Source: Neobacillus drentensis NBRC 102427
GTDB taxonomy: Bacteria; Bacillota; Bacilli; Bacillales; Cytobacillaceae
Reading direction: 5' to 3'
Length of the DNA: 64,000 nt
NCBI RefSeq assembly: GCF_001591445.1
Contig: NZ_BCUX01000013.1
Coordinates: 82,350-146,349 of the forward strand
Part shown: positions 1 to 8,323 of the stretch, one piece after another
Layout: every line of letters begins with the position of its first letter
Position numbering within the stretch: position 1 is the first letter of the stretch
Position numbers and translations under genes: made by a program
The notes under the pieces: generated by a model
Database searches by the model: none
What the model saw: only the letters and a program-made list of their open reading frames with translations
Told to the model about the DNA's origin: nothing

Positions 1-2
1 AG

Positions 3-2726
3 GGGAAGCGCTATAATCAAGAGGTTGAACAATATAAAATTGAATTACTTGATCAACTACATAGTATTTCCGATATCAACAACTTAAGTATGGAATCAAT
101 TTTATCACTAGCAGAAGTTTTACATATAAGTGAAGCGAAACAGCATATTCTCAAAAATATCATCAATATGAATATTGGCTACTTAACAATAAATCGAATC
201 ATGGGTACATTGTCAGGAGGGGAATTAACACGTCTTTACTTGGCTGAATTTATGGCAACCAGTGAAAATACTGTGATTATTATTGATGAAATATCAGTTG
301 GTCTGGATCACCAAACACTATTGAAAATTTTAGAACAGATTAAACAATTAGGCTATAAGAACCAAATTTGGTTCATTGATCATTCTGACACCGTGCTAGA
401 TACAACGGATGAGAAAGTATTCTTTGGCCCCGGTAGTGGGAAATATGGCGGAAAAATTGTGGAAGAATCACCACGCCCCAAACCAATCATTTGGGAAAGA
501 AATCAGGCAGTGCCAGCAGAATACTATCATTTTCAAGATCTTTACTTCCGTAATATTCAAATGGCTGAAATTCAGATACCCCAAAATAGACTTGTAACCG
601 TTACCGGTGAGTCTGGATGTGGTAAATCTACGCTAGTCAATGAATGTATTGCCAAAGATTTTCAGAGACGTTATCCCAAAGATAAACTAGTAATGGTCGG
701 GCAAGATCGGAACCAGTCGATTACTAGTCGTTCAACGGTTGCGACATTTCTTGATATTAAAAAGAAAATTACAAAATATAGTGAAGATATTGATGATCTT
801 TTCGAGCGTTCGATTGAAGATATTATTGATGAACTTCCAAATCAAGACATCGCCCATAAACGTTTGAGTTTACTGATCAAACTGGGACTAGGTTATTTGA
901 CATTAGAACGAAAAACGCAAACCTTATCAACTGGTGAATTTCAATGTGTTCATTTAGTTTCGGAGCTGTTTGCGAACTCAAGAAACCCACATACACTTTT
1001 CATTTTTGACGAACCTTCAAAAGGTTTATCACAAAATATTCTAAATCAATTCATTGATAGTGTCAGAGGAATACTAAAAGATGAATCAGTTTCTATCATG
1101 ATGATTGAACATAATGCCTATATGCTTGAAAGCTCAGATTTTATCGTCGATTTTGGTAAAAGAAAGATTGAAGCTGTAACGCATCTTGATGTTGTCAGTC
1201 ATAACGAATATTACGAGCTTAAAAGTAAGGAGGATATTGCACTTCCTTCACAGATTTCTTCGACACTCAAAGCGCAAAATGGCATTACTTATTTAAAAGA
1301 AAATCATATCGACTATTTTAAAGATGCAGAAAATATCTATAAGGGCGGTATCTTAAAAAGCTTATCATCAATGGCCCGTTTAATTTACGGCGAATACGAA
1401 TCTGACACTATTGCGCCTGTCATTGCTATAGATTTTGAAAGACATTTGTATAGTCAATATAGTTTTCTCTATGAAATGGGCGGGGTGATCAACCATATTG
1501 TGGCGGCGCATCCGACCAATAAAGATACGAGGAGCTTCGATTTCTATTCACAGGACAATCATTGTCCATCATGCTCAGGACGCCTTAAAATTGATATCTT
1601 TGATAAAGATCTTGTCATTCAAGAGAAAGCCGTTCCATTCTGGAATGGACTATTTTATCCTGAGGTGATGGAAGTATTAAAATATTATCAATATCCAAAA
1701 ATAGAGTTTCTATTTGAGGAAATTAAGAATGAGCTCGGGTTTGATCTGACAAAAAGCTACAATGAGATGTCAGAAGAAGAAAAGCATGTTTTTTGGTACG
1801 GATATTTTGAAAAGACATTCTATGATAAAGCAGGCAAGACACAGAGGACCTGGGTAGGCTTTAATACCATCGTTGGTGGGTATATGGTCATTTCAAAATC
1901 AGTGATTAAAGAGAAAATGAAAGCATCAAAAGAAAAAATTACCTGTCCGATTTGTCATGGAACGGTACTTAATCATCATAAACAGCTTACATTTGGTGGC
2001 AAAGATATTCGTGAGGTAATCAATCAGCCACTTGATCAAGTGTTACAAATAGTTGGAGACTTACCTGTACTCATAAAGCTAAAATCTATTGTTGGCGGCG
2101 ATATGACTTTGACAGAAGATGTCTCACTAATGCCTAGGGAAACCCAAGTCGGATTGAAAATGTTTGAATTGGAACTCGCCAGCTTTACAGGTTATGAAAT
2201 GGTATTACAAAATGTCTTACCATTCTGGGGCAGTATTAAAGACAATCTCGAATCCATCAGTACCCATAATCAGATTAGCATCTGTGATTTTCCTAATATT
2301 TATGAAACAAGAGATACCATCATTGATAAGTACTTCACGAATGGAAAATACAAAAAACTAACGTATGTTTATGAAGCATTTGGTTTCAAAAAAATAGTCA
2401 CTCAAATTAATAAAATTAATAAAAGTTATCCATGTCGATTCTGTAAAGGGAAGAAAGTCATTACAGAAGAGAATCTCCATGATGGCGTGTTTAAATTAGC
2501 AATACCCTGTGTGAGTTGTCAGGCAAGTGGCATCAATGATGAAGGCCGTAAGGAAATGGTTGAAGGTATACCAGTAGCAACATGGTTAACGGGCAAAGTT
2601 AGGGATGTTGTTGCTGAAAGCTTGTATACAGAAGCTGTCGCGGATATTCCAATTTATATTCGTATTCGTGAGTTAAATAAACGAGATATGATGGCGGTTT
2701 ATCAATGCCTTGAACAAAATAATTAA
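3..2726 (+). CDS. UvrA-like tandem ABC ATPase with C-terminal zinc motifs (5' end outside window)
   Basis: The frame is open from base 3 through the ATG at 90, so the gene starts left of the window. An LSGGE signature (about 210) followed by DEISVGLD is the end of a first nucleotide-binding domain. A second has the P-loop GESGCGKST (about 606-632), signature LSTGE (about 925) and Walker B FIFDEPSKGLS (about 1000). The large C-terminal part carries CxxC pairs beginning at 1563, 1944, 2433 and 2508. The family is UvrA, the DNA-damage recognition ATPase. In housekeeping UvrA a zinc module interrupts the second ATPase domain between its P-loop and signature; here that spacing is only about 100 residues and the cysteine pairs lie after both signatures. 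This suggests a UvrA-like paralogue rather than the repair enzyme itself. No uvrB is in the window. Confidence 0.75.
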   Translation, partial: GKRYNQEVEQYKIELLDQLHSISDINNLSMESILSLAEVLHISEAKQHILKNIINMNIGYLTINRIMGTLSGGELTRLYLAEFMATSENTVIIIDEISVGLDHQTLLKILEQIKQLGYKNQIWFIDHSDTVLDTTDEKVFFGPGSGKYGGKIVEESPRPKPIIWERNQAVPAEYYHFQDLYFRNIQMAEIQIPQNRLVTVTGESGCGKSTLVNECIAKDFQRRYPKDKLVMVGQDRNQSITSRSTVATFLDIKKKITKYSEDIDDLFERSIEDIIDELPNQDIAHKRLSLLIKLGLGYLTLERKTQTLSTGEFQCVHLVSELFANSRNPHTLFIFDEPSKGLSQNILNQFIDSVRGILKDESVSIMMIEHNAYMLESSDFIVDFGKRKIEAVTHLDVVSHNEYYELKSKEDIALPSQISSTLKAQNGITYLKENHIDYFKDAENIYKGGILKSLSSMARLIYGEYESDTIAPVIAIDFERHLYSQYSFLYEMGGVINHIVAAHPTNKDTRSFDFYSQDNHCPSCSGRLKIDIFDKDLVIQEKAVPFWNGLFYPEVMEVLKYYQYPKIEFLFEEIKNELGFDLTKSYNEMSEEEKHVFWYGYFEKTFYDKAGKTQRTWVGFNTIVGGYMVISKSVIKEKMKASKEKITCPICHGTVLNHHKQLTFGGKDIREVINQPLDQVLQIVGDLPVLIKLKSIVGGDMTLTEDVSLMPRETQVGLKMFELELASFTGYEMVLQNVLPFWGSIKDNLESISTHNQISICDFPNIYETRDTIIDKYFTNGKYKKLTYVYEAFGFKKIVTQINKINKSYPCRFCKGKKVITEENLHDGVFKLAIPCVSCQASGINDEGRKEMVEGIPVATWLTGKVRDVVAESLYTEAVADIPIYIRIRELNKRDMMAVYQCLEQNN

Positions 2727-2886
2727 ATTAGAATGATTTTTTAGCAGCTATTTCATTACCAAGAAACAAGGAAGAGATTGTACTGGAATTCTTTAATAGT
2801 TATGTGAAGGGTGAAGGTAAATTTCAAGCAGCTAAAACGTACTAGAAACGACAAATATTTATGTTTGAATTGAGGGCTTCATTTCG
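2727..2886. other. Gene-poor stretch with a possible coding remnant
   Basis: The spacer after the UvrA-like gene holds no complete gene. Bases 2732-2845 are open on the plus strand and read like coding sequence (for example PRNKEEIVLEFFNSYVKG), ending in TAG. There is no start codon or ribosome binding site, and TAG closes the frame at 2729-2731. It may be the decayed tail of a lost gene. I do not recognise the family. Confidence 0.3.
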
Positions 2887-2991
2887 ATTCGCTGATAGAA
2901 CATGAAAATTCGCTGATAGAACACAGGGATTCGCTGATAGAACACAGGAATTGGCTGATAGAACCTAATAATTCGCCGATAGAATGTTTTT
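2887..2991. repeat. Five 21-bp tandem repeats
   Basis: Five consecutive units of exactly 21 bp start at 2887, 2908, 2929, 2950 and 2971. Each begins ATTCGCTGATAGAA with at most two changes in that core (ATTGGCTGATAGAA in unit 4, ATTCGCCGATAGAA in unit 5), followed by seven more variable bases. The core carries TGA and TAG stops, so the array is not a coding heptad repeat in the obvious frame. There are no unique spacers, so it is not a CRISPR. It lies in the spacer before the VOC gene. Function unknown. Confidence 0.85.
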
Positions 2992-3105
2992 CTCTCCGAT
3001 TTCAGAGCATTTTGAAGGGGATAGTTTCAGAGTAGTCCATTTTTCTGGTATTCAAATAGTCAATTGACAAGTATTTCATTCAAAAAAACTATATTTTAAT
3101 AAAAA

Positions 3106-3133
3106 TTGAATATTATTCCATTCTTGTTATAAT
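3106..3133 (+). promoter_or_regulatory. Candidate sigma-A promoter for the VOC gene
   Basis: TTGAAT at 3106-3111 and a perfect TATAAT at 3128-3133 are separated by 16 bp. They sit about 70 bp upstream of the start codon at 3203. Confidence 0.5.
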
Positions 3134-3202
3134 AATGAATAGACAATTATAAGCAATTACATTATGTCTTTAAGATATGTTAATTCTTGATAGGAGGATA
3201 TT

Positions 3203-3598
3203 ATGGGAAGATTAGTGCATTTCGAAATACATGTGAGTGACATGGAACGGGCAAAGAAGTTTTATGGAGAGGTTTTCGGTTGGTCTTTTCAAGATTGGAG
3301 TGAATATGCGGGTATGCCATACTTTGGTGCGGTGACTGGCGATGAGAATGAGCTAGGGATCAATGGTGCTTTAATGCAACGCCAAAGTGCTCCGCCGGAA
3401 CCAAACCAACCTTTAAACGGATTTGCTTGTACAATGGGTGTGGAAAATTACGATGTCACGGAAGCCAAAATTATTGAGAATGGCGGCAAGGTCGCAATGG
3501 CCAAATATGCTTTGCCTGGTATGGCTTGGCAGGGATATTATATTGATACCGAAGGCAATATTATCGGAATTCATCAACCCGATGCAAATGCAAAATAG
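3203..3598 (+). CDS. VOC superfamily (glyoxalase/bleomycin-resistance-like) protein
   Basis: This 131-residue protein is a single vicinal-oxygen-chelate unit. It opens with GRLVHFEIHVSDMERAKKFY, the usual beta-alpha start, and ends with a WQGYYIDTEGNIIGI strand typical of the second beta-alpha-beta-beta-beta module. Such proteins bind small molecules or a metal and range from isomerases to dioxygenases and resistance proteins; the substrate cannot be read here. The ATG follows a GGAGG at 3193-3197. It has its own promoter-like sequence and a terminator directly downstream, so it is probably monocistronic. Confidence 0.85.
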   Translation: MGRLVHFEIHVSDMERAKKFYGEVFGWSFQDWSEYAGMPYFGAVTGDENELGINGALMQRQSAPPEPNQPLNGFACTMGVENYDVTEAKIIENGGKVAMAKYALPGMAWQGYYIDTEGNIIGIHQPDANAK

Positions 3599-3616
3599 GT
3601 GTTACATAACCGCTAG

Positions 3617-3650
3617 AGAAAGGTAGAATCATCTGCCTTTCTATTTTTTT
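3617..3650 (+). terminator. Rho-independent terminator after the VOC gene
   Basis: An 11-bp stem (3617-3627 with 3632-3642, one G-T wobble) with loop ATCA is followed by a run of T. Confidence 0.85.
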
Positions 3651-3853
3651 GCGGTCTTTTATCTTAAAGACATTCAGATACTTAGAAAAAGATTTGGAAA
3701 TGTTGGGGACTTAGCCTTTCTTTTTTAAAAGGAAACATAAAGAAATTAATTATTATTTGACAAAAGATATCAAACTTCGCGAGATGCCAGGCATCGCTAT
3801 TTATTTTAAATAAAATTGAATTCTTCACTTGTTCTTAATTATTGCATAAAATC

Positions 3854-3876
3854 CAACAATATTGGATGTGAAACCG
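3854..3876 (+). promoter_or_regulatory. 23-bp box shared with 6634-6656, upstream of the MFS gene
   Basis: This box matches the one at 6634-6656 in 22 of 23 positions; the conserved 3' half reads GATGTGAAACCG. Both lie 127-133 bp upstream of a transporter start codon and flank the AraC regulator gene, so they are candidate binding sites for that regulator. The rest of 3651-4002 is AT-rich and holds no gene I can support. Confidence 0.5.
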
Positions 3877-4002
3877 TCCTAATAAGACTACTATATATTT
3901 AGATTAAATTGTGATGGTCTTGGAAATGAGAATATCATAAATATAAATAAATATTTAAAGGGACAAATACAATGGTTATTGGATTAAGAGAGGAACAAAA
4001 AA

Positions 4003-5214
4003 ATGAAAAATAACAGAAATGATAAGTTATTGAACAGCCAATATATCGCTATCAATCTTATTACTTTTATCTTCTTCTTTGCTGACTATATTTTGATCAC
4101 TACGATTCCCCTCTATGCCCTTGAAATTGGAGGTAACGCGTCTACTGCAGGTGCTTTTATATTTGTAATTAGCACGACTGCACTGGTTCTTCGACCGATT
4201 ATGGGAAACCTGATGGATGCGAAAACTAGGAAGCTTATTATTCTAATAGGGACAATTGCTTTAGCTTTAGCGTCACTTTTTTATGGACTTGTGGTCTCCA
4301 TAACATCGATTTTAGTTTTGGCGATTCTTCATGGCCTTTCCGCTAGTGCGATTACAACCTCAGCACCTACGGTTGTAGCGGATGTAACGCCTGCTTCGAG
4401 ACTGGCAGAAGGGATAAGTATGTTTGGGGTTGCTACAAATCTTACAATAGCTGTTGGACCATTAGCGTCACTTTACCTTATCAATGCATTCAGCTATTCT
4501 ATAACATTTAATGTAGCCTTTGTTTTGGTTCTATTAAGTATTGTCCTTACTTTTCTAATCAATTATGAAAAAAAGGAACAAAATTTTGCTGGAGAACGAA
4601 TAAAAACAAAGAAAAAAATAAACATAAAAACCTTGTTTGAAAAAACAGCCTTGAAACCGTCAATATATCAACTCTTTTTAGCCTTTGGTTTGTCTGCCAT
4701 ATTGACATTTATCCCTATTTACGGAAAATCACGCGGAGTTGATAATATCGGCTTATTTTTTACATTCTATGCTGCTTCAGCGGTTATCGTTTCTTTTATA
4801 ACCGGAAAACTCGTTCATACATATGGGGTACGCAAAGTGTTTATTGCTGGAATAATTATGCAGCTCATAACATTTCTATTCTTAGCATTTGCATACTCTT
4901 TGCCTCTTATGATTACTGCAGCTCTACTCTATGGGTTCGGGAGTGGCTCTGGTTTTGCAATAGTTAGTATTTTAGCAATGGAGTCAGTTGCCCCGGAAAG
5001 GAGAGGAGCAGCTAACGCTACCATTTTTGCTGCAATGGATATAGGTATCGCAGTGGGCTCTATTGTTTTAGGGGTTATTTCAACGAAATTTGGCTTTACA
5101 GTGACATTTATTCTTACAGCATCTATAATGCTGGTTGATATTATTGTTTTTAGTATTCTTCATAAGGAGCAAACAATAAGGAACGTAGCGTTGGAAGAAA
5201 CAGAAGTATTATAA
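4003..5214 (+). CDS. MFS transporter, drug-efflux/sugar-efflux-like
   Basis: A 403-residue integral membrane protein with about 12 hydrophobic segments in two halves joined by a charged loop near residues 185-215 (KKEQNFAGERIKTKKKIN). After the second helix a RPIMGNLMDAKTRK segment fits the major facilitator A-motif. The second half has SVAPERRGAANATIFAAMDIG, usual for the DHA1-type 12-helix exporters. The ATG follows AGAGGAAC at 3990-3997. The substrate is unknown. A 23-bp box shared with the sugar carrier operon lies upstream, and the AraC gene is convergent downstream, suggesting that it may serve the same locus. Confidence 0.8.
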   Translation: MKNNRNDKLLNSQYIAINLITFIFFFADYILITTIPLYALEIGGNASTAGAFIFVISTTALVLRPIMGNLMDAKTRKLIILIGTIALALASLFYGLVVSITSILVLAILHGLSASAITTSAPTVVADVTPASRLAEGISMFGVATNLTIAVGPLASLYLINAFSYSITFNVAFVLVLLSIVLTFLINYEKKEQNFAGERIKTKKKINIKTLFEKTALKPSIYQLFLAFGLSAILTFIPIYGKSRGVDNIGLFFTFYAASAVIVSFITGKLVHTYGVRKVFIAGIIMQLITFLFLAFAYSLPLMITAALLYGFGSGSGFAIVSILAMESVAPERRGAANATIFAAMDIGIAVGSIVLGVISTKFGFTVTFILTASIMLVDIIVFSILHKEQTIRNVALEETEVL

Positions 5215-5256
5215 TTCTTACCGAAGCAAGTAAAGCTATAACAATCTAAACAGTTT

Positions 5257-5290
5257 AACCACACCTCTTTACTAAAAGGTGTGGTTTTTT
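5257..5290. terminator. Bidirectional terminator between the MFS and AraC genes
   Basis: A 10-bp perfect stem (5257-5266 with 5277-5286) is followed by T on the plus strand. It lies between two convergent genes and could serve both. Confidence 0.85.
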
Positions 5291-5317
5291 ATTCCATCAG
5301 GCACTGGTTTAAGCTGT

Positions 5318-6529
5318 CTACTCTCTTGTCCTTTTATACTCTGTAGGTGTAATTCCCTTTACATCCTTAAAAACTTTACAGAAATAATTATAGCTACTAA
5401 ATCCTACTTGTTCGCTGATATTAGTAATCGACGACATCCCTTGTTCAATGAGAAAGGCTGCCTCATCGATTCGCTTTTTCTGAATATAACCGATCACGGT
5501 AATGTTCATCTCTTCTTTAAATCTTTTAGCCAAATAGGTACGATTAAAACCTATTTCCTCTGCTACAGACTGTAAATTAATGTTTTCATGAAAGTGGAGG
5601 TTTATATACATGATTGCTTTCTTTACAGCCGAACTGTGACCTTTTATAGCAAAATTTTTGACTGCATTACCATATTCTTTAAGCATGGCTATTTCCAACA
5701 TTTCTAGTTCGGAAATGGTTACAGCCTGTTCAATTTTGATGGCAAATTTCTCTGAAATTTCATGTAAGTATTGTGGTGGCACACCTCCCCTTCCGGCTGT
5801 GATTCTATAAATGGAATTGGAGCCAAAAGTAACATTCTTTCTTGCTCTCAATGGATTTCCAGGTACTCTATAATCAAGATCACCTGAAAAGTCAACTATC
5901 ATTGCCAGTGCTTTTTCTGTATCACCTGTTTCAATGAAGTGCAAATATTTCTTTTCAAGTTCATATATAAAGTTAATATTCTTTTCTCTTTGTTCACCGT
6001 CTTGTAACGGAAGCACTTCATGATTTTTGTTTACATGATTACTATCAATTGTTATAAAATGGGACTCTAGATGAGGATTTGCTAATATATTCACAAAAAC
6101 ATCAGCTAACGCCATGGATGTTGACCCAACATTGGTAATGGATTTGTAGTAATTTTCTAAAGGTTTGATCCAGCTTTGCTCTAAATTATTCTTCTTCAAA
6201 ACAATCCATAGAAAATGTTCATTAACTTTTTCAGTTAGAAATGGACCTACAATGGTCATTCCTTGATAGTGTTCCTCTTCTTTAATCCCAATTGTGATGT
6301 AGGATAGGTGAAAGGAATCTGTATAGAAACAGAAACTATTTTTTTTTGCTCCTAATAGTGCTTCTTGGAAAACGGGATACATACTCTTCCGTGTTTCTGT
6401 AATCACTAACGGCTCATCATCTTTAGAAATATGTAAAATTAGTTTCAAGTCTTTATCAATAAACTGTACATCAATTTTAAAAGCATTTTTAATTATCCGA
6501 CATTTTTCTGTAAGTTCATTTATGTTCAT
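5318..6529 (-). CDS. AraC-family transcriptional regulator
   Basis: The 403-residue protein ends in a two-helix-turn-helix AraC domain (about residues 300-400): a first motif around NLQSVAEEIGFNRTYLAKRF and a second around ITNISEQVGFSSYNYFCKVF, followed by KGITPTEYKRTR. The N-terminal 150 residues look like a small-molecule sensor of the kind found in Firmicute AraC proteins (possibly PocR-like), and the middle is helical. The start has AGAAGG upstream on the minus strand. It is divergent from the GPH sugar carrier and convergent with the MFS gene. The 23-bp box repeated before both transporter genes makes it the natural candidate regulator of both. The inducer is unknown. Confidence 0.85.
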   Translation of the reverse strand: MNINELTEKCRIIKNAFKIDVQFIDKDLKLILHISKDDEPLVITETRKSMYPVFQEALLGAKKNSFCFYTDSFHLSYITIGIKEEEHYQGMTIVGPFLTEKVNEHFLWIVLKKNNLEQSWIKPLENYYKSITNVGSTSMALADVFVNILANPHLESHFITIDSNHVNKNHEVLPLQDGEQREKNINFIYELEKKYLHFIETGDTEKALAMIVDFSGDLDYRVPGNPLRARKNVTFGSNSIYRITAGRGGVPPQYLHEISEKFAIKIEQAVTISELEMLEIAMLKEYGNAVKNFAIKGHSSAVKKAIMYINLHFHENINLQSVAEEIGFNRTYLAKRFKEEMNITVIGYIQKKRIDEAAFLIEQGMSSITNISEQVGFSSYNYFCKVFKDVKGITPTEYKRTRE

Positions 6530-6633
6530 ACTGTAACCTTCTCTATCCCCATTTTTTATATAATACCACGGCTATGTAAATTATTAAATCTAATAAAGCG
6601 CTACCATATTTTTGTTCGATTTTGTAGAAAAAA

Positions 6634-6656
6634 CAACAATATTAGATGTGAAACCG
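6634..6656 (+). promoter_or_regulatory. 23-bp box, second copy, in the AraC/GPH divergent spacer
   Basis: This copy differs from 3854-3876 at one base (A for G at position 11). It lies 105 bp from the AraC start and 133 bp from the sugar-carrier start, a position suiting control of both divergent genes. Confidence 0.5.
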
Positions 6657-6662
6657 CTAACA
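6649..6662 (+). promoter_or_regulatory. cre site (CcpA) upstream of the sugar carrier
   Basis: TGAAACCGCTAACA matches the catabolite-responsive element consensus TGWNANCGNTNWCA at every fixed position. It overlaps the last part of the 23-bp box. The corresponding bases in the copy at 3854 break the consensus, so catabolite repression is predicted only for the sugar operon. Confidence 0.6.
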
Positions 6663-6788
6663 AGAAAGTAATATTAACCTATCCTTAATATGAATATTAC
6701 AAAAATATTTTTCCGGGGAATATTGAGTGATCTTCATTTAAGTACTTTAGGTTACTAGTAATTATTTTAATAATTGGGGGTTGGAACA

Positions 6789-8195
6789 ATGGGTCAGCTT
6801 GCAGAAGTAAAGGAAGAACAATATGGTTCTCCTGTTACAGTCAGGAAATTCGGCTTAAGAGACAAAATTGGATATATGTTTGGCGATTTCGGGAATGATT
6901 TCTTTTTTGGATTAACTTCTATGTACTTAATGGTTTATTATACGGATGTTCTTCATATCGGCGCAGCTGCAGTGGGAGTTCTTTTCTTAGTTGCAAGGTT
7001 GTGGGATGCGGTTGCCGATGTTACTTGGGGCCGCTTCATTGATTCAAGAAAGCCTGGGAAATATGGCCAATTTAAACCTTGGATTCTAAGAATGTCTTTT
7101 CCACTTGTATTATCGGGTATTTTAATGTTTGTGAAAATCCCTGGTATGTCAGATGGTTTTCACTTGGTCTGGGCGTTTGCTACTTATATTATGTGGGGAA
7201 CTCTCTACAGCACAGTAAATATTCCTTATGGTGCGATGGCGTCTGTCATCACCAATGATCCAGTAGAACGTACAAGCTTATCTACTTGGAGATCCCTTGG
7301 TGGAAACTTATCTTATCTAGTCGTTGGTTCATTAGCGCCGCTAATCTTGTTTGTCGATAATAAGGCAGATGAAAATCGTTTTTTAATAGGAGCTATTATT
7401 TTTGCCATTCTTGCTCTTTCTAGCTACATTGCCTGCTATAAATTATCAACAGAAAGAATTCTTGCTAATGATAAAAAAGAAAAACTGGACTTTAGAAAAA
7501 CGGCGAGAGGCCTTATAAAAAATAAACCATTATTAGTTCTCTTAATATCAGCATTACTTTTATTAGTTGTATCTATGTTACAAGGAGCCGTAACCACTTA
7601 CTTGATTAAAGATTATTTTGGAAGTGCAAAGTCATTGAGTTTAGTCTACACTCTTCAAATGGTTGCGGCATTGGCTGTCATTCCAATGATTACTCCATTA
7701 GCAAAAAAGATCGGTAAAAAAGAAATATCAGGTATATCCATGGTAATTTGCGGGGCTATCTATGCTTTGATGTATTTTATGCCGAATATGTCACTAACCA
7801 CTTATATTATCCTTTCAAGCATTGCTTACTTTGCGATGTGCTTTCTTTCAACAGCAATTTGGGCATTTGTTACAGATTGTATCGATTACCAAGAATTCCT
7901 AACAGGCACTCGTGAAGATGGAACGATTTACTCTATCTACTCATTTTTCCGTAAAGTAGGGCAGGCAATTGCCGGAGGTATTGGCGGTTTTGCAATTGCA
8001 GCAGTAGGATATAACGCTTCCCTTGGTGCACAATCACCAGAAACGCTTAACGGAATATTTGCACTTAATACGCTTTGGTTGGGCATCGGCTTTTTAGTTG
8101 TTGGATTAATAATCATGTTCCTTTATCCATTAAATAAAAAACGTACAGAGCAGCTTACGATAGATTTAGCTAAGAGAAGAAGTGAAGGAAATTAA
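6789..8195 (+). CDS. GPH-family sugar:cation symporter
   Basis: A 468-residue, about 12-helix carrier of the glycoside-pentoside-hexuronide family, the family of melibiose carrier MelB and of XynB/UidB-type transporters. The start FGLRDKIGYMFGDFGNDF and the following YYTDVLHIGAAAVGVLFLVAR and DVTWGRFIDSRKPGKYGQFKPW are diagnostic. These carriers import mono- or oligosaccharides and glycosides with H+ or Na+. The ATG at 6789 is preferred because GGGGG lies 8-12 bases upstream; an in-frame TTG at 6774 has no ribosome binding site. The sugar dehydrogenase and TIM-barrel genes lie immediately downstream. Confidence 0.9.
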   Translation: MGQLAEVKEEQYGSPVTVRKFGLRDKIGYMFGDFGNDFFFGLTSMYLMVYYTDVLHIGAAAVGVLFLVARLWDAVADVTWGRFIDSRKPGKYGQFKPWILRMSFPLVLSGILMFVKIPGMSDGFHLVWAFATYIMWGTLYSTVNIPYGAMASVITNDPVERTSLSTWRSLGGNLSYLVVGSLAPLILFVDNKADENRFLIGAIIFAILALSSYIACYKLSTERILANDKKEKLDFRKTARGLIKNKPLLVLLISALLLLVVSMLQGAVTTYLIKDYFGSAKSLSLVYTLQMVAALAVIPMITPLAKKIGKKEISGISMVICGAIYALMYFMPNMSLTTYIILSSIAYFAMCFLSTAIWAFVTDCIDYQEFLTGTREDGTIYSIYSFFRKVGQAIAGGIGGFAIAAVGYNASLGAQSPETLNGIFALNTLWLGIGFLVVGLIIMFLYPLNKKRTEQLTIDLAKRRSEGN

Positions 8196-8200
8196 TTTGT

Positions 8201-8245
8201 AAATTTCCTCTTAAATCATCGCTGGTTTGAGGGGATTTTATTTTT
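8201..8245 (+). terminator. Imperfect terminator hairpin after the GPH gene
   Basis: Arms 8201-8218 and 8223-8238 pair with a few mismatches around loop TCGC and are followed by TATTTTT. Partial read-through into the dehydrogenase gene is plausible. Confidence 0.6.
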
Positions 8246-8323
8246 CACTATTTTTCACTACAAACTTCAATATGAAGCATTAATACAAATTCTAACAACT
8301 ATCAAAAGCAAGGAGAATGCATA

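Noticed and set aside
2887..2991. Short regular repeats as a CRISPR array
   Set aside because: Units are contiguous with no unique spacers, and no cas genes are near.
3854..3876. First copy of the 23-bp box as a cre site
   Set aside because: The bases following TGAAACCG break the cre consensus at two fixed positions, unlike the copy at 6634.
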